64,000 nucleotides of DNA from contig NZ_NERV01000001.1 in assembly GCF_003063315.1 (NCBI RefSeq), positions 1,116,001 to 1,180,000 of the forward strand. Direction: 5' to 3'. This document shows, in pieces, positions 60,301-64,000 of this stretch. This DNA comes from Limnohabitans sp. T6-5. GTDB taxonomy: Bacteria; Pseudomonadota; Gammaproteobacteria; Burkholderiales; Burkholderiaceae_C. The notes beneath the pieces were generated by a model that saw only the letters and a list, made by a program, of their open reading frames with translations, was not told the origin of the DNA and searched no databases. How positions within the stretch are numbered: the stretch's first letter is position 1; every line of letters starts with the position of its first letter. Both the position numbers and the translations under genes were made by a program.

Positions 60301-63300
60301 AATGCCAGCACCAACAGCATTACTGGCGCCAATGGCAACATCACACTCACAGGTACTTCTAACGCTGGAAATAAATATGGCATCAACAGCAAAGGACTCA
60401 TTACTGCGGCAGGTCTTGTGAAAATGACCGGTACTGCTAAGGGTACATACCAAGGTGTTTACGTAGGTGCCAAAGTTGAAGGTAGCAATGTAGATATTTA
60501 CGGCTCCACAACAGGGGGGGTCGGCGTTGATGTTTCCGCGCTTGTAAAGGCCACCGACACGTCCTCTACTGCAACCGGCGTGACCATAACGGGTTTTGGT
60601 GGTAATACCTATGGAAATTACAATCAAGGAGTTTGGGTAAAAGCTGCTGGCTCTGTTGATTCAGCAAGCAAAGTGAGTATTGTTGGTACCAACAATGTTG
60701 CAACCAATATGCCCACATTGATGGGCGCGCAAATTGACGGCACGGTTAAAGCTGCTGGTGATATTAATTTGGAAGGTTATTCAACCAGTCCAACTAACCC
60801 GAATAGCGGTTTGGTGATTCAAAACACTGTCACCTCGACCGGTGGCAACATCACCGCCACAGCGTCAGCCGCCAACTCCACAAAAGTGGCGTTGTCAATT
60901 TCTGGCGCAGGCGCGCTGATTGCAAGCGGTTCGAATAAAAACATCAACATGGTGGCTAACACCATGGACTTTAGCACTGCAACAGCCATTAATGCAGGCA
61001 CTACTGGTACCGTGAATATCACCACCAAGGACGCAGGCAAGGCAATCAAAATTGGGTTGGAGGATGGTTCTCCCACAGTAAGCTCACAATTGAGCTTAAA
61101 TCAAGCAGAGTTGAATAAAATCACCGCTGCAAAAACGGTGTTTGGTGATAGCTTAAACACAGGTGGTATCAGTGTTGATGGTGTAGTGACGACTGCAAGT
61201 GCCGCAGGCGATATCACCTTACTCACAAAAGGCAACATCGCGGTCAATGCGGCGTTGACGGTGGGTGATGCAGGTGCAACAAAGAACCTGACCCTGAACG
61301 GTGGCGGCTCAAGTAGCGCAATCTCTCAAACCGCAGCAGGTGTTATCAAAGCCGCAGGCCTGGAACTGCTGGGCGCCAACGCCACGCACACCCTCACAAA
61401 CGCCGGCAACGACATCAAGAAACTCGCTGGCAACACAGGCACCGTCAGCCTGACCAACAACGCAGCCTTTGCCATTGACACCGTGAATACGGTGGGCTTG
61501 ACCACATCAGGCAACACCACGTTGAATTCGACGGCAGCGGTCACGCAAACCCAAGCCGTCAACGCGGCAGGTCTGGAATTGAAGGGCGCAGGCGGCAGCT
61601 ACACCTTGAACCATGCCGACAACACGGTCCAGAAACTCGCTGGCAACACCGGCTCGGTGTCGCTCACCAACAAAGGTGATCTGGAAGTCAGCACGGTCAA
61701 CACCAATGGCCTGACAGCCACTGGCAATGTGTCGATCACGACAACAACGGGCAGTACGGCAGGCAATTTGGGCAACCTGACCCTGAAGCAAAACGTCACC
61801 GGTGCCACTGTGAACCTGAACGCAGCCGGTTCCGTGCTGCGTGACGGCAACGCCACTGCCGCGGCCACATCACTGCTGCGCATCAAAGCCGGTGGCAGCA
61901 TCGGCACATCCTCAAGCCGCATCCAAACCGATGTCGCCACCTTGTCGATGGAATCCGTTGGCGACCAATTCGTCACCGAAGCCAGTGCAGTCACCGTTGC
62001 AGCCAAGTCCACAACCGGCAGCGTCAACATCGACGCTACAACAGGCGCCTTGACCGTGGGCAGCTCGACATTGATTGACGGGTCGGCCATTGACGGCGTC
62101 AGCGCCGCCACAGGTGTTGTACTGACCGCGCAAGCGGGCGACTTGAACATCAACAAAGGCATCAGCAACAGCACATCGGGTGATGTGGTGTTGGGCGCGG
62201 GTGTGTCCAAATTGGCGGGTGATGGCACTGGCGGAGATGTGAAGACCGGCGGGGACGTATCAAATTCCGCCTCTGCAGGGAAAACATACATCTATACCGG
62301 CGCCGTTGCTACAACAGGAACGCTGACAGACAGTTTTTCCAGCAGCCTCGGTTCGCTTTACTTGTCCACCATTGGGGCAAATCTGGCCAATACGGCTTCA
62401 CACACGCGCTATACAGGTACACCTGCGCCGATCTTGGGTGGTGACACCACCCAGGTGTTTTTCCGTGAAGCCATCAACGTGGGCACCGTTGGGTTGGGGG
62501 CAAGTAGTCTCACCAAAACCTACGGTGATATCAGTCAGTCCGATGCTACAGGTAGTAGCTTGACTGCAGGCTTGCGCAGCCTAGTCAAAGCCAACAACTC
62601 AACAGGTAGTACATCTAACACCATAAACCGCACTGGTGTGACTGGTGCCGCAAGCAACATCTACATCAGCTCATCCGACCTGATTGACTCTCTGCTCCTG
62701 ACAAAGACATACGCAACAACAGATTTCAGCACATCTGCAAACCTGCGCGCCAACACCAGTGGGTATGTGTACGCAATGGGTCAAGGATCGGCTTATGCGG
62801 TGACGTTGGACAGCGGTAGTTCGGCTAAGGTGGTGGTGGATAAGAAGGTGTTGACGGGTGTCACGGTTGATGCGGCAGGCAACACCTATGGTGGTCCAGT
62901 GGCAGCGGGTGCTGTGAAATTCGACACCTCCAACAAAGTCAGTGGCGACCAAATCGGCGGCACAGCCAGCGTGCAAAGCACAGCAGCAGACCTGTCAAGC
63001 AGCAGCAACCTGAAGTACAAGGTAGGCGGCTACGACCAGAAGGTCAGCGCGCTGACCAGTGGCAACGCCAACAACGATGCAGACAACTACACGTTCAGCC
63101 CTGTGACTACCACGGGTAACTACACCGTGAGCAAACTGTTGTTGACGGGTGTCACGGTTGATGCGGCAGGCAACACCTATGGTGGTCCAGTGGCAGCGGG
63201 TGCTGTGAAATTCGACACCTCCAACAAAGTCAGTGGCGACCAAATCGGCGGCACAGCCAGCGTGCAAAGCACAGCAGCAGACCTGTCAAGCAGCAGCAAC

Positions 63301-64000
63301 CTGAAGTACAAGGTAGGCGGCTACGACCAGAAGGTCAGCGCGCTGACCAGTGGCAACGCCAACAACGATGCAGACAACTACACGTTCAGCCCTGTGACTA
63401 CCACGGGTAACTACACCGTGAGCAAACTGTTGTTGACGGGTGTCACGGTTGATGCGGCAGGCAACACCTATGGTGGTCCAGTGGCAGCGGGTGCTGTGAA
63501 ATTCGACACCTCCAACAAAGTCAGTGGCGACCAAATCGGCGGCACAGCCAGCGTGCAAAGCACAGCAGCAGACCTGTCAAGCAGCAGCAACCTGAAGTAC
63601 AAGGTAGGCGGCTACGACCAGAAGGTCAGCGCGCTGACCAGTGGCAACGCCAACAACGATGCAGACAACTACACGTTCAGCCCTGTGACCACCACGGGTA
63701 ACTACACCGTGAGCAAGAAAACCATCACAGTTAGTGGCCTGAGCGTGAACAACAAAACGTATGACGGCACCACGGTTGCATCAGTGACTGGTGGCTCCAG
63801 CCTCTCGACAGTGGCAGTGGGCTCGAGTCTTGCAAATGACAACAGTGTTGTTGTGGGCGACAACGTCTCGTTGACGGGCACGGCGGTTGGCACATACGAC
63901 AGCAAAAATGTGGCGGCAACAGGCAACAAAGTCACCTTCACCGGTAAGGCCTTGAGCAAGACTGTGGCAACGGGCGCGGATGACACCAGCAACTATGCAT
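57346..64000 (+). CDS. Filamentous-haemagglutinin-like secreted adhesin (TpsA-type), 3' end beyond window
   Basis: The frame is open from ATG 57346 to the window end (over 2200 codons). The N-terminus is an extended signal peptide region (YKTVFSKRLGTLVAVGEHAA, residues 6-25) plus a hydrophobic core (about 48-65), with cleavage near VWA-APAN. Next comes the TPS/haemagglutination activity domain (about 70-190; NWQSFDIGKDAKVNIVQPN, FGQMTANGQVVLVNPNGVTF). Then a very long Thr/Asn/Gly-rich beta-helix with degenerate repeats (NTGSVSLTN-type). MBG-like repeats fill 62851-63723, and a YDG domain (NNKTYDGTT) begins near 63720. It should be exported by the Sec system and a TpsB partner that must lie outside the window. 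The start is not preceded by a strong ribosome-binding site. Confidence 0.92.
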   Translation, partial: MNANCYKTVFSKRLGTLVAVGEHAASQGKATGSFAGAGFVKGFSHATVYYVGALTLSFALVTMVWAAPANNALPTGGQVAQGAAAISQSGANMAINQSTARAVVNWQSFDIGKDAKVNIVQPNSQSVLLNRVNGPAPSQIFGQMTANGQVVLVNPNGVTFGKDGSVSAAGLTASTLNTTDADFMTGRNHYTRDGATGQVLNQGTLTAAPGGYVALLGASVSNEGKIVAPQGNVAMGAAESITLPLYGSSRIKMELTPSAINAAVANQKGGSIITEGGQVYMQAAALGNAIASVMQSGSIDTSGAQGGAVHLLADGGSIKVDGSITANSTAAGHKGGDIVIGRDEVTGVLAKSTDVSGAQLESKGGFVETSGDFLATDGVSIKAAQWLLDPSDITISSSADSLIAGAPGSITPNGGAGTTSNVKVDTIQNAINSGTNVTIQTTNGSNTTGAGNITIANALAFKNTGATDATLSLIADNGIIQNAGATITTDLVNSTKLVNISMEAKGNYQGINTANVNSKGITLNSNITTNGDVTLKGTTNNSLAASASNAIGVDIKTAAAITAKNISITGKSESSIGIQSASVLNATGDLTLDGTSKNWVGVVTTNAVTAGGALTITGHKTTAAGYQGININSAVKGASVAITGDTVGHYGVGIGTSGSVESTTGDVTIIGTGTGDTTMGANNNAVGVQVRGDITAKGKLSITGTKVGSGGYQGVTFSDAKTMKGDSIEITGTSNAYDAITFTNATFNATKTLKVTADSTAVGKGILFSGGSTNTFTADSYLVTAKTAVNNGIYFSGTNTFNSTSTTTDSLIDVTKTTAGGETIFNAGTLSINSGARKAALQTSVTNVGGGIRINFGSIVNTTGDVTIGSKNSSNAYTFNQGTINAQSGNLTLKGQINSASGANAGVWMQDASGTPAKIVGTNGANITIDGTNTSSDAGVNLSVNNNANSITTTGTSSTGAVGHISITGTSASGDGISNTATTISNASTNSITGANGNITLTGTSNAGNKYGINSKGLITAAGLVKMTGTAKGTYQGVYVGAKVEGSNVDIYGSTTGGVGVDVSALVKATDTSSTATGVTITGFGGNTYGNYNQGVWVKAAGSVDSASKVSIVGTNNVATNMPTLMGAQIDGTVKAAGDINLEGYSTSPTNPNSGLVIQNTVTSTGGNITATASAANSTKVALSISGAGALIASGSNKNINMVANTMDFSTATAINAGTTGTVNITTKDAGKAIKIGLEDGSPTVSSQLSLNQAELNKITAAKTVFGDSLNTGGISVDGVVTTASAAGDITLLTKGNIAVNAALTVGDAGATKNLTLNGGGSSSAISQTAAGVIKAAGLELLGANATHTLTNAGNDIKKLAGNTGTVSLTNNAAFAIDTVNTVGLTTSGNTTLNSTAAVTQTQAVNAAGLELKGAGGSYTLNHADNTVQKLAGNTGSVSLTNKGDLEVSTVNTNGLTATGNVSITTTTGSTAGNLGNLTLKQNVTGATVNLNAAGSVLRDGNATAAATSLLRIKAGGSIGTSSSRIQTDVATLSMESVGDQFVTEASAVTVAAKSTTGSVNIDATTGALTVGSSTLIDGSAIDGVSAATGVVLTAQAGDLNINKGISNSTSGDVVLGAGVSKLAGDGTGGDVKTGGDVSNSASAGKTYIYTGAVATTGTLTDSFSSSLGSLYLSTIGANLANTASHTRYTGTPAPILGGDTTQVFFREAINVGTVGLGASSLTKTYGDISQSDATGSSLTAGLRSLVKANNSTGSTSNTINRTGVTGAASNIYISSSDLIDSLLLTKTYATTDFSTSANLRANTSGYVYAMGQGSAYAVTLDSGSSAKVVVDKKVLTGVTVDAAGNTYGGPVAAGAVKFDTSNKVSGDQIGGTASVQSTAADLSSSSNLKYKVGGYDQKVSALTSGNANNDADNYTFSPVTTTGNYTVSKLLLTGVTVDAAGNTYGGPVAAGAVKFDTSNKVSGDQIGGTASVQSTAADLSSSSNLKYKVGGYDQKVSALTSGNANNDADNYTFSPVTTTGNYTVSKLLLTGVTVDAAGNTYGGPVAAGAVKFDTSNKVSGDQIGGTASVQSTAADLSSSSNLKYKVGGYDQKVSALTSGNANNDADNYTFSPVTTTGNYTVSKKTITVSGLSVNNKTYDGTTVASVTGGSSLSTVAVGSSLANDNSVVVGDNVSLTGTAVGTYDSKNVAATGNKVTFTGKALSKTVATGADDTSNYA
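62851..63723 (+). repeat. Three 291-bp in-frame repeats (97 residues each) in the adhesin
   Basis: Units start at 62851, 63142 and 63433, each beginning LTGVTVDAAGNTYGGPVAAG and ending GNYTVSK. Between units, near-perfect DNA identity is seen; the third has one synonymous change (GTGACC for GTGACT). The identity at the third base shows recent duplication or gene conversion. They resemble MBG-type extracellular domains. Confidence 0.92.

Noticed and set aside
62671..63558. Repeated minus-strand frames of about 90-101 codons in the adhesin region
   Set aside because: They are the antisense of the 291-bp repeats and repeat only because the DNA does.

Overview
The window reads as a chromosomal segment of a betaproteobacterium, most likely Burkholderiales and close to Comamonadaceae. 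This is inferred from overall gene content: an S-adenosylhomocysteine (SAH) riboswitch in front of ahcY, a paaABCDE operon beside rlmJ/rplM/rpsI/erpA, an OsmC-YcaO fusion, and moderately high GC with strong third-position bias. No rRNA or tRNA gene was seen, and no database search was possible.

Layout. 1-3.0 kb: the 3' part of cysK and an FAD-dependent dehydrogenase. 3.5-10.8 kb: a signalling block with two equal-length Crp/Fnr-type regulators at its ends, two LuxR-type response regulators (one with a degenerate receiver), a His-rich small protein, a CheB-CheR-PAS fusion and a PAS protein. 11-14 kb: a VF530-like protein and an MgtA-type P-ATPase. 14.1-21.7 kb: a minus-strand acyl-CoA catabolic operon (acyl-CoA dehydrogenase, TIGR03084 protein, DUF2156 protein, carboxyltransferase, biotin carboxylase, crotonase). 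22.2-23.5 kb: an intact IS4-family element sitting against a palindrome array. 23.9-34.5 kb: OsmC-YcaO fusion, pbpC and a thioester-containing bacterial alpha-2-macroglobulin. 35.2-38.5 kb: prfC and two divergent toxin-antitoxin modules (RHH/MazF-like and MntA/HepT-like). 38.5-42.8 kb: SAH riboswitch-ahcY, tlyA, metF and an OmpW-like porin, so two methyl-cycle genes lie close together. 43.0-46.9 kb: the phenylacetyl-CoA epoxidase operon with a perfect 34-bp palindrome in its promoter region. 47-56 kb: housekeeping genes (rlmJ, rplM-rpsI, erpA, anmK, M23 peptidase, tyrS-dtd, dbpA). 57.3 kb to the end: the open 5' part (over 2200 codons) of a filamentous-haemagglutinin-like secreted adhesin with three nearly identical 291-bp repeats.

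The most pervasive unexplained structure is two families of intergenic REP-like palindromes. Family A is a GTAG tetranucleotide followed by a GTCGG...CCGAC hairpin; about 29 copies are visible, often as inverted pairs, with compensatory changes in the inner stem. Family B is GTAG or GTGG followed by a GAGC... hairpin, seen in five intergenic clusters. One family B cluster is read through at the end of the OsmC-YcaO gene and gives it a roughly 100-residue tail not expected for the family. No REP-associated tyrosine transposase (RAYT) lies in the window.

The signalling block also carries a perfect FNR-type box before the first Crp/Fnr gene and a CRP-like palindrome before the degenerate LuxR gene, so it may be a self-contained regulatory circuit.
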